This document shows positions 6,223 to 6,737 of a stretch of 6,737 nt of DNA, one piece after another; the first letter of the stretch is position 1, and every line of letters starts with the position of its first letter. The notes under the pieces are model-generated. The model made no database searches and was not told where the DNA came from. It saw only the letters and a list, made by a program, of their open reading frames with translations. Made by a program: the position numbers and the translations under genes. Origin of the DNA: Candidatus Heimdallarchaeota archaeon (GTDB taxonomy: Archaea; Asgardarchaeota; Heimdallarchaeia; Heimdallarchaeales; Kariarchaeaceae); the NCBI GenBank assembly GCA_022574115.1, contig JACZSS010000151.1, forward strand, positions 1-6,737. Direction: 5' to 3'.

Positions 6223-6737
6223 AGACAAGATTGTCAATTAAGACAATTGCTATGTTATCATCTTCCTCATCGTTTTCCAAGGCATATTTGGCGAGGTCAC
6301 TCGCCTTTTTGTTAGCGGAATTATCTAATTGTAAGAATATTACTTTTACATCTTCCATACTGATAGATGGTTTGTCTATTAAGCCATCTGTGGTACATAT
6401 AAATCTCATGTCAGAATTGATATCAATTGAACCAGAATGATGACCCGAAATGCCGGTGGCACTTATGTATTCAAAATACTGCCGCTGGCCGAGCTGAAAA
6501 GAGGTTTCCCAATATCGCTTAGGATTGTCCACAAACAACATTACATCACCAACTGAGAAATAATGTAACTGCTTTATGTTGAGATCCACTGCAAAGATTA
6601 TGAAACTGGCCTCTCCTCTTGCCATTGTCTCTTTAAGCGAAACAGTAACCTCCGCAGAATAATTCAGACACCATTTCAAAAAATCTAAATCATCTGAAAA
6701 CTTGTTATCAGAGAGCTGGTTATTGGCTTTTCTTTCA
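6212..6737 (-). CDS. PP2C-like serine/threonine phosphatase, C-terminal part (5' end cut by window edge)
   Basis: The frame is open from the stop at 6214-6212 to the right edge, about 174 codons, so the protein start lies outside the window. A TTG at 6679 could be taken as a start, but the frame continues upstream without a stop (…DNKFSDDLDFLKW), so it should not be used. Motifs of the metal-dependent PPM/PP2C fold appear in order: GEASFIIFAVD, a beta strand of the sandwich; YFSVGDVMLF, equivalent to the GDSR strand; CTTDGLID, with a metal-binding Asp of the TDG motif; and EEDDNIAIVLI, with the DDN Asp near the C terminus. The N-terminal DGMGG-type metal motif must lie beyond the edge. The family dephosphorylates Ser/Thr on partner proteins in signalling; a bacterial-style SpoIIE/RsbU or PrpC relative is possible. 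No receiver or sensor domain is visible in this part. It overlaps the thioesterase gene by 11 bases, tail to tail. Confidence 0.72.
   Translation of the reverse strand, partial: ERKANNQLSDNKFSDDLDFLKWCLNYSAEVTVSLKETMARGEASFIIFAVDLNIKQLHYFSVGDVMLFVDNPKRYWETSFQLGQRQYFEYISATGISGHHSGSIDINSDMRFICTTDGLIDKPSISMEDVKVIFLQLDNSANKKASDLAKYALENDEEDDNIAIVLIDNLVFTV

Noticed and set aside
6231..6440. Plus-strand frame of 69 codons, Ser-rich
   Set aside because: It is antisense to the PP2C-like gene; the serine run is the complement of the acidic Glu/Asp run there.
6677..6679. TTG as the start of the PP2C-like protein
   Set aside because: The same frame continues upstream without a stop to the window edge, and no ribosome site or promoter precedes the TTG.

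Overview
The window consists of two unlike parts that meet near position 1515. Positions 1 to about 1515 are GC-rich (about 55-60 % by eye). They hold the minus-strand end of a bacterial-looking cytochrome c oxidase operon: the last 26 codons of an upstream gene, probably subunit II, overlapping by one base the start of a long, uninterrupted subunit I gene (ctaD/coxA). That gene runs off the left edge after 479 codons. A strong Shine-Dalgarno sequence precedes it, and all heme, copper and proton-channel residues of an A1-type heme-copper oxidase are present.

From about 1515 to 6737 the DNA is AT-rich (about 35-40 % GC by eye) and reads as one coherent, compact genome segment, probably archaeal. 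The evidence is a surface protein ending in an acidic Ser/Thr linker, one hydrophobic helix and a basic tail, plus TATA-like elements 25-30 bases upstream of two start codons with weak or absent Shine-Dalgarno sequences. An Asgard (Promethearchaeota, Heimdall-like) source is my best guess but is not proven. Both the surface-protein gene and the oxidase subunit II gene are cut at the same point. The simplest reading is therefore an assembly chimera; a true recent insertion is the alternative.

The AT-rich part, left to right, contains: the 3' part of the surface-protein gene (+); a fold-III PLP enzyme of the D-threonine aldolase / D-serine dehydratase type (+); a PAP2-family membrane phosphatase (-), whose stop codon overlaps that of the PLP enzyme; an FAD-dependent aldonolactone/alditol oxidase of the VAO family (-); a hot-dog fold acyl-CoA thioesterase (+), divergent from the oxidase; and a PP2C-like phosphatase (-), tail to tail with the thioesterase and cut by the right edge.

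The PLP enzyme and the sugar-lactone oxidase both belong to subfamilies that, from memory, also occur close together in Actinobacteria, so their proximity here may be a conserved or transferred functional pair. I found no tRNA, rRNA, CRISPR array, insertion sequence or obvious mobile-element boundary. No stretch longer than 300 bases lacks a gene.
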